NCBI GenBank assembly: GCA_007115705.1
Contig: QXEO01000340.1
Span: 1,442,990-1,506,989, forward strand
Reading direction: 5' to 3'
Source of the DNA: Dactylis glomerata
Lineage: Eukaryota > Streptophyta > Magnoliopsida > Poales > Poaceae
DNA length: 64,000 nucleotides
Within the stretch, counting starts at the first letter, position 1; every line of letters starts with the position of its first letter. The position numbers and the translations under genes are program-made. Below, piece by piece: positions 1 to 11,767 of this stretch. The notes under the pieces were generated by a model. It saw nothing but the letters and a program-made list of their open reading frames with translations. It did no database searches and was not told the DNA's origin.

Positions 1-428
1 GGACTCATTATTGGTGGCGTCCTTTGGGCACCAAGTCTCGATTTCCGGAGTGAAAACCCTAGGTCTGCCCTTCAGTACCTGGCAATGGCGGATCTATATT
101 CATTTGCTTGATGAAGGTATTGTTTGGAGTTTATTCATACTTTCTTCAGGGTGAAAACCATGATTTGATGATCAGGCAATGATGTTGTTTTGTGGAGTGT
201 TCCCTTCTCGAAGGATTCATTTATAGGAGAAACCTATTATGTGGTCCGAGTTTGGCTATCGGTGGTGGTAGTTTCTGCTGCTTCGTTGTTGAGTTTGGTG
301 GGGATTTTATTTTATTTTATTTTTGTTGTTTGCATCTTTAATGTATTTCTTGACATTATGTGGTTGCACTGGCCAGGTATAAGTGATATATTTTTGGTAT
401 TAATGTATTCTCTTTATCAAAAAAAAAT
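1..428 (+). mobile_element. 3' end of a LINE (non-LTR retrotransposon), truncated by the window edge
   Basis: The stretch reads like the 3' untranslated tail of a grass LINE: a G/T-rich region with phrases such as gtgaaaaccctaggtctg and a run of TTTTATTTTATTTTATTT. It ends in a short terminal A-run at 419-427, just after tattctctttatc. No coding part is inside the window, so the enzyme domains lie to the left or are absent. The call rests on resemblance to plant LINE tails and on the A-run. It could also be an unrelated intergenic repeat. Confidence 0.5.
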
Positions 429-889
429 ATCGTCTTAATGTATGGTGTATCTAAAGTAGTAATTGGCTATGTCTTATATTCAATTAAGAGTAGGTTATTT
501 ATTGGCCGTTGGAATCCCTTGGATCAATATATTTTTATCCCTTTTGTATGCACAAAACAAATGGTTCTCAATAGTGACTATTTCCAATTGAGAAAATGGC
601 ATAAGCGTTTGCTAATATAAATCGCATAAAATTTTGTTAGTTTAGGTGGACTCCATAGCTGCCCCATATCTCCCCATCTAGGGGTGTGCAAAAACTGACA
701 CCGGTGAAAATCATGGCAAACCGGTTGGTGGGGGTAGTTCATTTTCTTTCACAAATATCTCCCTCACATCCAGTTAAGTCCAACCCGCATTAAGTCCAGA
801 AAATAAACTAAGCTGAAACCAGCTAAACCGTGAAACCATTTTTGCCCCACCCGCATGGAAGTTCCTGCAAGGCTGAGACGTAATTAAGA
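429..889. other. Unassigned AT-rich intergenic sequence
   Basis: No gene or recognised repeat is visible. A stretch near 605-655 (tttgctaatataaatcgc...tggactcc) resembles 1158-1208 and may be a decayed extra copy of the local duplication described next. Short ORFs here have no family features. Confidence 0.4.
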
Positions 890-1219
890 TTCTAGATCAC
901 CAACTTAAAAATAAAAACGTGAGCTGATTAGATGGTCTTCAAAGTCCGTTAAACACACTGCGCACGTATCTACATGGCTTTGGCGCCTCGGGTTTACTAG
1001 TTCCACAATATTTACAATTGCATTTTCTACGTTTTGTGTTTTCTTTGTTAAAAGAAGATGCTAGATATTGATACTGTGACATGATATATAACGGTTGTAT
1101 GTAGATCCAAGTCCAATGCTTTAGAAAGGAAACCCTGATGAAATAGGAAACACTGTTTGCTAAATACAAATCGTCTTATTAGATTTTGTTATGTTTTGGT
1201 CGACTCCCAAGCTTCCCAC
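890..1219 (+). repeat. Local direct duplication, left copy
   Basis: From about 918 (gctgattagatgg) to 1190 this matches 27672-27905 in the same orientation: ttaaacacactgc, tttactagttc, gatactgtgacatgat and aaaccctgatgaaatagg occur in order in both, with scattered changes and indels. The second copy starts left of the MITE near 1506 (agacataattaagat, compare 876-890) and continues at 27662, so the duplication predates both the MITE and the CRM-like insertion. No coding capacity was recognised. Confidence 0.65.
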
Positions 1220-1482
1220 TACTCGCTCTGTCCATGAGTATCCTACATTTTAGGTTTTGTGAAAGTCAAATTTTATAAAGTTGGACCAAATGTATAGAGA
1301 AAATAATCAACGTATATAATACCAAATAGACATAATATAATAACATATTTTATAATCGCTCAAATATTATTTATTTACATTGTATATGTTAATATATTTT
1401 TATATGTTTAGTCAAAGTTTACATAATTTCATTTTAACTAAACCATAATGTGGGATAACTATGGACAGAGGGAGAGGGAGTA
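1220..1482 (+). mobile_element. Stowaway-type (Tc1/mariner) MITE
   Basis: The left end reads TA-CTCGCTCTGTCCATGAG and the right end CTATGGACAGAGGGAGAGGGAG-TA, which are inverted relative to each other and flanked by the TA target dinucleotide (1220-1221 and 1481-1482). The interior holds the paired motifs gtcaaattttataaag and gtcaaagtttacataa. The TIR start is close to the CTCCCTCYGTCC consensus of Triticeae Stowaway elements. The element is non-coding and somewhat degraded. Confidence 0.8.
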
Positions 1483-1545
1483 TTTCCACATCTCGTGTAA
1501 GGAGAGACATAATTAAGATATATGGCTTGATCAATAAATTAAAAT

Positions 1546-1666
1546 AAAACGTGGGAGAGGGGATTTGGTGCACATGAGCACCAGTGCTCCCTTCACTTTC
1601 AGAATTTTGTATTTTTTAAAATCTCACACTTTTATGTCTCCAAAAATTATGGCATTAAATATATAG
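1546..1666 (+). mobile_element. Palindromic Mutator-like MITE, left arm with TSD
   Basis: The arm starts after aaaacgtggg (1546-1555), which is repeated at 27662-27671 and so reads as a 10-bp target duplication. The arm 1556-1666 (ggtgcacatgagcaccagtg...tatggcattaaatatatag) is the inverted partner of 27540-27661. The element is therefore a single hairpin-forming MITE of about 440 bp, split by the CRM-like retrotransposon at tatag (1662-1666). A 9-10 bp TSD points to the Mutator superfamily; the TIRs are imperfect. Confidence 0.65.
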
Positions 1667-2020
1667 TGATGAGGACATCCCTACGGTTGATACAACCGTT
1701 GCATCTACAACCACACTTCCTCACGTTCCACAATTCCACAGACCTCTCACAAGAGCTCGTGCACGCCAACTGAATTATCAGGTACTTTCGTTTCTAGGAA
1801 CTATTCCTAATATTCATGAGAATATGATGCTGCCTAAATCAGATGTGTTTATGTTACTTAGGAATGATGGGCCTAGCATGGATGAGAGGGACAAGCATTG
1901 AAGCATGATCATGCATGGAGATGATGGCAGCAATCGTGTGAGGATTCAGGATGACGCTGCAAGTGAAGATTTCCGAACTTTGAAGCCACCATAATGCTGC
2001 AAGGATGCTTGGACGAAATT

Positions 2021-5000
2021 TGTAACAACCCAAATTTTTGGGAAATAAAAATAAATGGATTTATTAAAATACCAAATTTTTGGAGACAACAAAAACTTTT
2101 ATTTTAAATACAAGATTAATTTCTTGTCTTTGAAAACTTGTGAATTTGAGCCCTTGCTCCCATGCTTCAAATAAAAAGAGTAAAATAAAAAGAACCTATT
2201 TTCAAACGATTATGTTCCTAAGTGGATATTTCCAAAAATATTGGAATCAACATTTTGAAAACTTATTTTTCAAAATCTTTGAAAACCCCCGAATGATTTC
2301 TTGGCCAAGTTTTTAAGTCCAAAAGAAAACTTTGTTTATAAATGATTTATTTCATTAGAATTGTTTTCTACATATTTAATCTTTGCATGAATTCATGCTA
2401 CACCTACTTAAGTATTGAAGTCAGCAAATCATAAACAATGGGAAGTCAAAACAGAAAGAAATGAGAAGAAACACAAAATCCTAAATTGGAAACAAACAAC
2501 AAACTTGATCTGCAGGATATTATGGAGTACCCTACTTTACCCCTCTGGAATAATAAATCAGTGAACAAAACCATGATGCTTTTCTTCACTATTAACTAGT
2601 ACAAGTTATGTACTTTGGATTACTGTAAAGTTTGGAACCTGAAACATTTCCTAAAACAATTTAAAATCCATCCAAACTTTGAATCCTATGCAGAGACCAT
2701 TCCCATACCCTTTTAATTTCATACCAAACTAGCATCTCTGGACCAAACAAAACTATATCCAGTATCCCTATCTACTACTATGACTCGCCCAATTGGAAAT
2801 TCTCAAAATTTCGAAAGTTTGTTTCTTGTGAGCATTTCGTCAAACACCTGGGAGGCATGCCAGGCCACTTGCTGCAACTATTGCTCAGTAGTGCGCCATC
2901 CCGTGCGAGTCCACCCCTGCGAGAGTCCGTGCCCACGTCTCTGTCACCTCACCCATCCCCCGCCATCCCCTGCCCTAGCTCGTGCCAAGCCACGACGGAG
3001 AAGGACGAAGAAAAGTCACCGCCGGTCACCTCCTTCGCCCCCGCAGTTCCACTGCTCCCCTCGTCACCCTGCTGCGCCACTACCCTCCCTACATCACCAC
3101 AGCTCCGCCAGACATGCCCATGCCCTCCCAGAACCACCGTGGCAACGGGAACGCCCGCGGAAACCCTAACCCTAGCCCATGCTGGACACCCCGCGCCCCT
3201 GCTTCTCTGGCCTATAAAAGGAGGCCTCAACCTCACCATCGAACTCACACCACTCCACTGAGCCTCCTAGACATCCTCTCCCTCTCTCTAGTATCCTCGA
3301 CCGAGCTCGCCGGAGCAAGCCGGAGCTCCGGAGCGCCTCTTCTTCCCGGCGTTCCCGGCCACCTCTCGGGAGTCCGCTGGTACCAGGCGGAGGAGGAGGA
3401 GACCCGCGACCTTTTCTGCTACATCATCGCCGCCCTCTCCTTCCTCTACGCTGCCCCCCATCGCCACCATCTTCTGCAGTACCGCCGGTGAGTCCCGCGA
3501 GGAAGACGACCAGTATGTATGTACCGGTTCGGTCAGTCCTGGCAGTTGGGCCCTCTTTGTCAGCCCGGTTGCTTCTCTTTTTTTTTTGCTCTCTGGCTCT
3601 CACACCCGTAGCAAGCCTAGTGGGCCGGCCCAGGGAAGCCTGTGCGTGCGGCCCGTGTTGAAAAAAAAAGAGGTGATTTGATTTTCGATTTTAGGAAAAA
3701 CTCATTCAGATGCTTTCGTATATTTAATTTTCCCGGAGTTCTACCGATTCAAATTTAGCAAACTAAAATGTTCTGGAAACCTTAGAACACAAGCTATCCA
3801 TTAAAGGTGGTTTCAACCCGTTTAGATTTACAAGGTGGTTGCAGTAAAAATAACAAAACAGGAGCTTTTCCACCTTAGAAAATCCATATCAATTCAAATA
3901 AAATTCCTAAAAATACAAATCCAACTTTAGAAATTCACAATTAGTGATACCCATCTGCCTATAGCATTACATCCCATTTTTGAACCTTTTAAGTGAAATG
4001 CTATTTATCTATATGTTTAAGTAAGCATTACCATGTAGGATTTTATTAAACTCAAACCTATAATTGAAATTTTGATGGAACTCTTATATATTGTTAGAAC
4101 ACGTTTCCAATTACCTATCTGTAGGTTAATCTTATTTCATGTGGACTTGTAGGAAGTATTTGGAAATTTAATACTACATAGTAGTAATTAGAAACTCAAA
4201 CTTGCACACCAATCTCAAAATATGGAAATGATATGAAACCAATTCGAATCAACCACATTTCTAAATATTAATCTATAACCCTTGATCCAATTCAACTAGG
4301 ATTAATATATTGCACTTATAGATTCAAACTTGATCACTAAATAGTTGCAAACTAGAAATGGCTTCAATAAAAGAGAAATACTATAAATCCTATGAATCCT
4401 CTTTGGTTGAATCATAATCTTGAATATCTACTTGTGGTCTCTGACCATGGTCAATAAGGACTTGCAGGAGATATTTTCATAATCCAAAATAAATAAACCC
4501 TACTTAGATACAACAACTCAATAATCTCATCCATCGGAACTCAATTATCTTCGAAGCCACTCTCCACAGACTTCCTAGATAGTTTCCCTTACCCCAACTA
4601 TCCTTATTTGAGTGAATATGTGTTGTTTGGGAATTGTGTGGTGATTGTATGCTTATTTGATTTTCGACGATTAGACGACAACGAGAGTAAGGAGAATGGA
4701 TCCCGAAGTCCACCAAGAAATGGATATGGAGATCAACCAATCCAAGATGAAGTTGAAGACTCTTTTGACATTGCCAAGCCAGGCAAGCCATCTTTTGAAT
4801 CATACCCAATTGCCTAGTTTTCCTATTGCATAATCTCTTGTTCTTAAGTAAATTGCATGATTGAATTGCTACTTTAGAATAGTAGTTGTGTAGTGGTATC
4901 TTGCTTAACAAGAGTATCAAACTAGGTTTATCCGACAACTCTTTAGTTGCAGCATCACTCATAGTAGTTGCTTAGTCGCTAATAAATTTGAAGTCATCTA

Positions 5001-6173
5001 TAGGGGAACCCTGTTTGAAAGTGGTGACTTGAACTTGAAAGCTCGAAATGGGAGACTACTCATACATGATGGATTTCTGAAAGAAAATAATCTTGACTAA
5101 GGACTATGGAATGTATTTCTAAATGATAATGAGTGATGTACTATGTGAGCCAACCATACCGTACGACCACATTACCCCTATATGGGAAGGGGCTTAGTCC
5201 GTAGTTTGTTTGTTTAGTGTGGGAGACCTCATTGAACTTATAGGGGATTGATCCCGCGGGACGCCCCCGAAGCCGGGACTTGCCATAGCTGTGATGGAGG
5301 ATACCACAGACTATGGGAGTCCAAAATACAGCACTCTGTAGCCGGAAAAACTATGAGTTCCATTCCGTATCTGGACTCTTAGGGAGGATCCTATACTAAA
5401 GTAGGCAAGTGAAAGATTTTGTTTGATTATCTGAACCTCGCATACTTTGTGTATGACGATCCGTGGATTTCTCCCGGCAGATGTATCGAATCGTGTGGGT
5501 AAAGTGTACCCCTCTGCAGAGGTTTTCAAAACTATTCGAATAGCCGCGTCCGCGGTCATGGACAGTTGGCAAGCTGTACTTGACTTTTGTCAAGAATGTT
5601 AACAACTGAAGGTGAACTTGGTGAATGACTTGACTTAACATTGTTGTTGACCAACACTTGAAGTTCCTCTTTAGATTTAACTTAGAGAATTAAATCTTCT
5701 TCTCTACTAATGAAGATTCTTGGGAAACAAAACTAGCTTTTTGCAAACAAACTTAGTGCTTAGAACACTATATAAGCCTTGCATATCTCCTTTATTTTCA
5801 TTTATAAGATGGTTTGCGAGTGCATTCAATGTACTCATGGCTCTGTCCCTGGCTATTAACTTGGCCAGACTTGAAGGAGCAAGATCAAGAAGGAAGGACT
5901 CATTGACGGCTTTGCGAATTAGGCTCGTTTCCTACTGTCCGCTTTGCCTGTGCGGTTGAAGCTTGACAATATGGACCCAAAGTGTTATTCCGCTGCATGT
6001 TGATGTAATGTAAGGTTTGGTCTGTGCGACCACCTATGTAATCCCCCTTATTTACTATTAATGGCTATGACTGTGATATCAACTACGTTATGTAAATCAC
6101 AACAATGATTCTGGGATTGTGATGGATTACATAACGGGCACTTCGAATTTGTTATAAATTCAGGGGTGTTACA
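2021..6173 (+). mobile_element. Solo-LTR-like insertion of 4.15 kb (TGTAACAACCC...GGGGTGTTACA)
   Basis: The insertion is bounded by the 5-bp duplication AAATT (2016-2020 and 6174-6178), starts TGTAACAACCC and ends GGGGTGTTACA. No primer site, purine tract, internal direct repeat or polymerase domain is visible, so it behaves as one very long LTR left by recombination. It holds a GC-rich promoter-like zone with the TATA box TATAAAAG at 3213-3220. After about 4380 it has sequence typical of long Tat/RIRE-type LTRs (for example gatggaggataccacagactatggg near 5292). GC-rich overlapping ORFs at 2780-3491 are probably not genes. A non-autonomous LARD with unrecognised ends is the alternative. Confidence 0.65.
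3213..3220 (+). promoter_or_regulatory. TATA box of the 4.15-kb LTR
   Basis: TATAAAAG sits downstream of a CpG-rich segment and upstream of a C/T-rich leader (cctctccctctctctag), the usual layout of a plant core promoter. It would drive transcription of the former retroelement from within its LTR. Confidence 0.5.
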
Positions 6174-6766
6174 AAATTCATAAGTTACCAAATCATAAAA
6201 TTCATCCAAGGCTTTATATGGTGCTGCGTCACCTTATTTTATGGGTTAAACCCATGTATTTTTTGTCATAGGTATTTTAGGGATTTTCTGGAGGCTGTTT
6301 GAGTGGAAAAGGGCCCATCTAGGGTTGTTTTTGGATGGCCCATTAGGGCTGTACGAAAATCCCTGCCCTTTCCCTCATATATACCTCCTCCTAGCCGTTA
6401 TTAGAACTCGGATTTTGTTTAGTTAAAGACTTAGCCACGAGCTACTCTTCGCCATAGGCACAAGTGTCAAATCGACCTTTTGTACTACGCACAGACAAAA
6501 TCCCACCTCTTCAATAAAGCCTTCATCTTTATTCGCAATATCTTGATTGCATCTATAATTCTTGCTGGTTCTTCGATTGCTTGCAGGGATTGATCCTCGT
6601 GATCAGGTTGATCTAGCTCCGGCGTGATCAATAGCCTCGAAAGTTGGTGTATCGATTGCTAAGGCGCAACGTCTCGCACATTTGTAGTCGGATCGTCAAC
6701 GTCGACCTCCACCATAATCGATAGTTATCGTCTCATCGAAAGATCGGGCACCTTTACCCTATCAAG

Positions 6767-6776
6767 TGGTATCAGA
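6767..6776 (+). other. Primer binding site of the CRM-like element (initiator Met tRNA type)
   Basis: TGGTATCAGA lies two bases after the 5' LTR end. It matches the first ten bases of the common plant PBS TGGTATCAGAGC, then diverges (TTTC). Confidence 0.85.
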
Positions 6777-7830
6777 TTTCGGGTTTCTTGGTGAGATCTT
6801 ACTATTTTCGTAGTTTAGATTGCATCTGTTCTTCTTCCTATAAACCATAAAAGCCAAAAAAATTAGGGTTAGATCTGTATCATAGAAACACTTTTGGGCC
6901 TTTTGCATCTTTTCTTTTCAGTATTTGCTTTGTTGAATTATAGTTTGCATCGTCGTGTCCAATGCTGGTTTAAGGTCTAGATCTTTAGAGTTTTGAGTTC
7001 TGTCCACCGTCATCACCACCGCCACCACCGATTCCGCTATCACCACTGCCATACACTTGCTACAACCCTACACCCACATACCGCCTCCGCCACCACATAT
7101 CCTTGTTTTCGTTTTCCTACTCTTGTTTCCCATCTTTGTAGATCCGATCCAAGTTGTGACTTGATCCGAGTTCCAGAAAGTTTCGGCCAGAAGGAAAGAG
7201 AGGAGAGCAAAAAAAGTCTGGAAACTCCTCCGAAAAAAAATTCGGCCTATACTGTTTTTAGGCTTCTGGGATCGTTTTGAGCTATACGCCATTATAGTGG
7301 AAAAAAATTGGCGTCTGCACGCTTTCCAGAGCAGTTTCGAGCAGTTTTCGGAAATTTCAAAAAAAAAATCTTGATCCTATCCCAATATTCCACCTTGCTG
7401 ATCATTTTGAGACACTTTCCATCATAGTGGTTTTTGCCTCATTAGCGCGCTGTTCCGAGCACTGCTGCCTGTTGCTTTTCGGTGTCACGGCGTGACTCGT
7501 GGTGTTCTAGGCTCGCGTTTCTAGCTTGGGCTAGTCTAGGACCAGCACCGTACCGTCGTTGAGCTGTTATTCAACCTTGCATTGCTGTTTTGAATTTTTG
7601 CTACAGATATTGCAGCCACCCAGAGCTCCACATATTCCTACACCATGCGTTGACACCACCTGGCAATCGCTCTATTCAATCTTCCTGAAGTTTGATCACG
7701 ACGGTTGCTAATCGCCACCTGCTGCAGGGTAAGAATGGGTAAGAGTATTGGTTTGCTTGATAGATTAAGCATTTTTCACCCCTATTCCTGTTGTATCTCT
7801 ATTCTATAACTGTGCTTTTACGTCCTAATC
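6777..7830 (+). other. Untranslated leader of the CRM-like element
   Basis: About 1.05 kb between the PBS and the gag ATG. It contains a CCACCAC-rich stretch (7004-7100) and T-rich stretches with no long ORF in the gag frame. Packaging and dimerisation signals would be expected here, but none can be identified from the sequence alone. Confidence 0.6.
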
Positions 7831-7875
7831 ATGCCACCAGACAACATCGAGACACCGCCACCGGAGGGTGAAGCC
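7831..7875 (+). pseudogene. gag: First 15 codons of gag of the CRM-like element
   Basis: The ATG at 7831 opens a frame whose 15th codon (GCC, 7873-7875) is the last before element A2. After the A2 target duplication (22118-22122) the same frame resumes at 22123 with TTG CAG GCT. This start was chosen because joining the two sides at the TSD keeps the gag frame without a gap. The rest of the polyprotein is annotated at 22123-26454. Confidence 0.75.
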
Positions 7876-9469
7876 TGATACGTCTCCAACGTATCTATAA
7901 TTTTTGATGCTCCATGCTTGTTTTTACACCATTTTCTTAGTGTTTCGTTACACTTCGTGGCACTTTTATGCATTTTCCGGAACTAACCTATTAACAAGTC
8001 GCCACAGTGCCAGTTCCCTGTTTTCTGCTGTTTTGTGTTTCAGAAAAGTTACACATGAAATATTCTCGGAATTGGACGAAACCAAAGCCAGTCGCCTAGA
8101 ATTTCACCGAAGCTTCCAGAGAACCGAACAGGAGACGAAGTGGGGCCACGAGGGCCCCACACAATAGGGCGGCGCGGCCAGGGGCTGGGCCGCGCCCCCT
8201 ATGTGTGAGGATGCCTCGGTCCACTCCTGACGATGCCCCTTCGCCTATAAAGACCCCCCCGATGGGAAAAACCTAAATACCGGATCACTTTTCCAGAACA
8301 CATCGCGATCCGCCGCCGCCGTTGACCCGAAGATCGGGAGGGTCCAGAAGCTCTTCTCGGCACCCTGCCAGAGAGGGAAATCGCCACCGGAGGTCTTCTT
8401 CATCGCCATGCTTGCCTCTGGAGCGATGAGTAAGTAGTCTACCTTGGACTATGGGTCCATAGCAGTAGCTAGATGGTTGTCTTCTCCACCATGTGCTTCA
8501 TGTTTAGATCTCATGAGCTGCCTTACATGATTGAGATCACCGTTATGTAATTCTACATGTTTGGTTTGTTGGGATCCGATGAATATTGGTGTTATGCTTG
8601 AGTTGATGTACTAAATATTATCTTTTGTTATCTCTATGTTGTTTATGATCTTGCATGCTCTCCGTTGTTAGTAGCTATCTTGGCCGAGTAGTTGCTAGTG
8701 ACTCCAAGAGGGGATATTTATGCTCGATAGTGGGTTCATGCCTCTATTTAATCTGTGGGAGTGACAGAAACCTCTAAGGTTGTAGATGTGTTATTGCTAC
8801 TAGGGGGAAAACAACATTCATATGCTCGAGGGCATATGCTTTGTTTACATTACACACTTTGCTTAATGCAATTATTTGTTGTTCGCAACTTAATACTTGT
8901 GGAGTTCTCGGATTGATTCGCCACAAGTGGATTATTAGTCATAGATGCAGTTGGATGGCGGTCTATGTATCTTATTGTAATGCCCAGAGTAAATCTCATA
9001 GTGATCCTCTCATCATATGCACGTTGTCTTTATTCTATCAATTGCCCAAATGTAATTTTTTTATCCAGCATGTGTTATTTTATCTTATGGAGAGACACCA
9101 CTAGTGAACTATGGACCCCGGTCCTATTTCCTTTATATTGCTATCACCTGTTTACTTTACTCGCACTGTTTACTTTATTCGCATACTATTACTATTTTCC
9201 ACTCGATACGCTCATTCCTTTGTTTCAAGCAAACCGGTGAGATTGACAACCTCATCGTAAGTTGGGAGCAAAGTATTTGGTTGTGTTGTGTGCAGGTTCC
9301 GCGTTGCAGCTGGCAAAGCAAAGCTTGGACGTGGCGCCTTATAAATTGTCCGGAGCTGTCGCAAGCTAGCAAGCATCACCTTCAGTCGTTTGGCTTTTTC
9401 CCCTTCGGATCGATAAACCTTGGGTTCTTAACTGAGGGAAAACCTTGCTGCTATATTCATCATACCTTC
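7876..9469 (+). repeat. 5' LTR of A2, first part
   Basis: The LTR starts TGATACGTCTCC. Its promoter zone has a GC-rich inverted repeat (GGCGCGGCC at 8171-8179, GGCCGCGCC at 8188-8196) and the TATA box CTATAAAG at 8245-8252. The last 52 bases of the LTR lie at 16352-16403, displaced by A1. ORFs within it (for example 8841-9104) recur in the other LTR copies and are not taken as genes. Confidence 0.88.
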
Positions 9470-10989
9470 TAATACGTCTCCAATGTATCCATAATTTTTG
9501 ATGTTCCATGCTTGTTTTTACACCATTTGCTTAGTGTTTCATTACACTTCGTGGCACTTTTATGCATTTTCCGGAACTAACCTATTAACAAGTCGCCAAA
9601 GTGCCAGTTCCCTGTTTTCTGCTGTTTTTGTGTTTCAGAAAAGTTACACAGGAAACATTCTCGGAATTGGACGAAACCAAATCCAGTCGCCCAGAATTTC
9701 ACCGAAGCTTCTAGAGAACCGAAGAGGAGACGGAGTGGGGCCACGAGGGCCCCACACACCAGGGCGGCGCGGCCCAGGGGTAGGCCGTGCCCCCTATGTG
9801 TGAGACCGCCTCGGTCCACTTCTGACGATGCCCCTTCGCCTATAAAGACCCCCCGACGGGAAAAACCTAAAAAACCCCGATCACTTTTCCAGAACACATC
9901 GCGATCCGCCGCCGCCGTCGACCCGAAGATCGGGAGGGTCCAGAAGCTCTTCCCGACACCCTGCCGGAGAGGGGAATCGCCACCGGAGGTCTTCTTCATC
10001 GCCATGCTTGCCTCCGGAGCGATGAGTGAGTAGTCTACCTTGGACTATGGGTCCATAGCAGTAGCTAGATGGTTGTCTTCTCCACCATGTGCTTTATGTT
10101 TAGATCTCATGAGCTGCCCTACATGATTGAGATCATGGTTATGTAATTCTACATGTTTGGTTTGTTGGGATCCGATGAATATTGGTGTTATGCTTGAGTC
10201 GTTGTTAGTAGCTATCTTGGCCAAGTAGTTGCTGGTGACTCCAAGAGGGGGTATTTATGCTCGATAGTGGGTTCATGCCTCTATTTAATCTGGGGGGGTG
10301 ACAGAAACCTCTAAGGTTGTAGATGTGCTGTTGCTACTAGGGAGAAAACAACATTCATATGCTTGAGGGCATATGCTTTGTTCTCGGATTGATTCGCCAC
10401 AAGTGGATTATTAGTCATAGATGCAGTTGGATGGCGGTCTATGTATCTTGTTGTAATGCCCAGAGTAATCTCATAGTGATCCTCTCATCATATGCACGTT
10501 GTCTTTATTCTATCAATTGCCCAACTGTAATTTGTTTACCCAGCATGTATTATTTTATCTTATGGAGAGACACCACTAGTGAACTGTGGATCCCGGTCCT
10601 ATTTCCATCATATTGCTATCACCTGTTTACTTTACTCGCACTGTTTACTTTACTTGTATACTATTACTATTTTCCACTCGATACGCTCATACCCTTTGTT
10701 TCAAGCAAACCGGTGAGATTGACAACCTCATCGTAAGTTGGGAACAAAGTATTTGGTTGTGTTGTGTGCAGGTTCCATGTTGTCGCTCGCGAAGCAAAGC
10801 TCGGACGAGGCGCCCTATAAATTGTCCGTAGCTATCGCAAGCTAGCGGGCATCACCTTCAGTCGTATTGGCTCCTTCCTCTCCTGAACGATAAACCTTGG
10901 TTTCTTACTGAGGGAAAATCTTGCTGCTATATTCATCACACCTTCCTCTTGGGGTTCCCAACTGGCCGGTCATTTACTCGGTTGCATCA
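9470..10989 (+). repeat. 5' LTR of A1
   Basis: The LTR starts TAATACGTCTCC and ends TTGCATCA. The GC-rich inverted repeat is at 9766-9774 and 9783-9791 (one arm has a C-to-T change), followed by a TATA box at about 9840-9847. Two deletions relative to the other LTRs remove parts of the transcribed region. Confidence 0.86.
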
Positions 10990-10999
10990 AGCTATTTTC

Positions 11000-11016
11000 T
11001 GGCGCTGTTGCCGGGG
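11000..11016 (+). other. Primer binding site of A1 (Athila type)
   Basis: TGGCGCTGTTGCCGGGG, ten bases after the LTR end, differs at one position from the TGGCGCCGTTGCC form seen in the other elements. The Athila lineage uses this primer site, which is attributed to tRNA-Asp. Confidence 0.8.
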
Positions 11017-11173
11017 AGGAAGAAGAAGACTTCTGCAAGGGGAGTTTTCGCACGCACATCCTTTACTTTGTTTTAAGTTTTGCTTTACTTTATTTTTTAC
11101 TTGCATCATTTTATCAAAAACCCAAAAAAATTAGAATCCTTGGTAGTTGTTATTTCTTTACTTTTAGTTCATT

Positions 11174-11767
11174 ATGTTGTTCCCTAAGTATGTTTTGGAG
11201 GACCTCTCAGTAGGTAGTGGTTCAATTATTGGGAAAGATAACATTGAGGAGTTCTTTAATCATATTAGTATGCATAAAGAAGTTGAGGAAAAGTCTTTGG
11301 TTGAGCTTGCTCCTAGTATTGAAGTTGCTTCTGCTTATTTAATTCACATGTTGGAAGCTAGGTTTGCTAGCCTTAATCCTTTTATGCAACACATGTTCCT
11401 TAAGCTTCATGAAATTGAGGATCATGAAAAGAAAGCTTTTATCTTGGAAACTTTGCGCTTAGAATTTAGAGATGTTGTCATTGAAGCTAGGAAAGTTCTT
11501 AAGCGCTTTAATAAGCTGGGTTCACCTATAAAGGTTATTAGTACAAACAATGAGGGAACCGAGATACCTATACCTAGCAAACTCTTGGGATTGTATGAAG
11601 CTTTTGAAAATAATTTTGATTGGATCTGTCCCAAAAATCTTTTTAGTGATTTGAGTGAACCAAAGCGTGATCACAAAGGGTCTTCAAAAACTTATGTGGA
11701 TGAAATACAATGCCTTATTGAGAAGACCTCTTCAATGGATCTTAATGCCTCTCTTGATCTTACTTGA
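11174..11767 (+). CDS. Orphan ORF of A1, 197 residues, function unknown
   Basis: This is the only long ORF of A1: intact, ATG to TGA, preceded by the shared leader (11017-11173). The product is soluble-looking and rich in charged residues and predicted helix (for example HEIEDHEKKAFILETLRLEF). It has no Cys-knuckle, protease motif or membrane segment, and I do not recognise it as gag. Its last four residues and stop (SLDLT, then TTGATTCGCA) line up with the ends of the protease ORFs of M1 and M2 (SLDIT), so the terminus and everything downstream belong to the common backbone while the body is different. It could be a strongly diverged gag or a captured host fragment. An undamaged frame in an otherwise decaying element suggests recent activity or selection. 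Confidence 0.6.
   Translation: MLFPKYVLEDLSVGSGSIIGKDNIEEFFNHISMHKEVEEKSLVELAPSIEVASAYLIHMLEARFASLNPFMQHMFLKLHEIEDHEKKAFILETLRLEFRDVVIEARKVLKRFNKLGSPIKVISTNNEGTEIPIPSKLLGLYEAFENNFDWICPKNLFSDLSEPKRDHKGSSKTYVDEIQCLIEKTSSMDLNASLDLT

Larger units (their letters stand above)
1667..6764 (+). repeat. 5' LTR of the CRM-like element, interrupted
   Basis: The LTR consists of 1667-2020 and 6179-6764, about 940 bp together, matching the 3' LTR at 26388-27326. It is interrupted by a 4,153-bp insertion. A candidate core promoter is ccctcatatatacctcc (6373-6389). The LTR ends ATCA at 6761-6764. Confidence 0.88.

Noticed and set aside
2780..3491. Several overlapping ORFs on both strands of 99-169 codons
   Set aside because: They lie in the GC-rich promoter part of the 4.15-kb LTR, overlap in several frames, are proline/arginine-rich by composition and show no domain.
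8841..10831. ORFs of 60-140 codons that recur at 9104, 10359, 15797, 21437, 32598, 39766, 56058 and 61366
   Set aside because: They are the same LTR sequence repeated. They contain frameshifts relative to each other and show no codon-level constraint.
7876..10989. Tandem LTR-LTR structure from unequal recombination
   Set aside because: The missing 52-base LTR end and the CCTTC duplication were found at 16347-16403, so A1 is a plain nested insertion in the A2 LTR.
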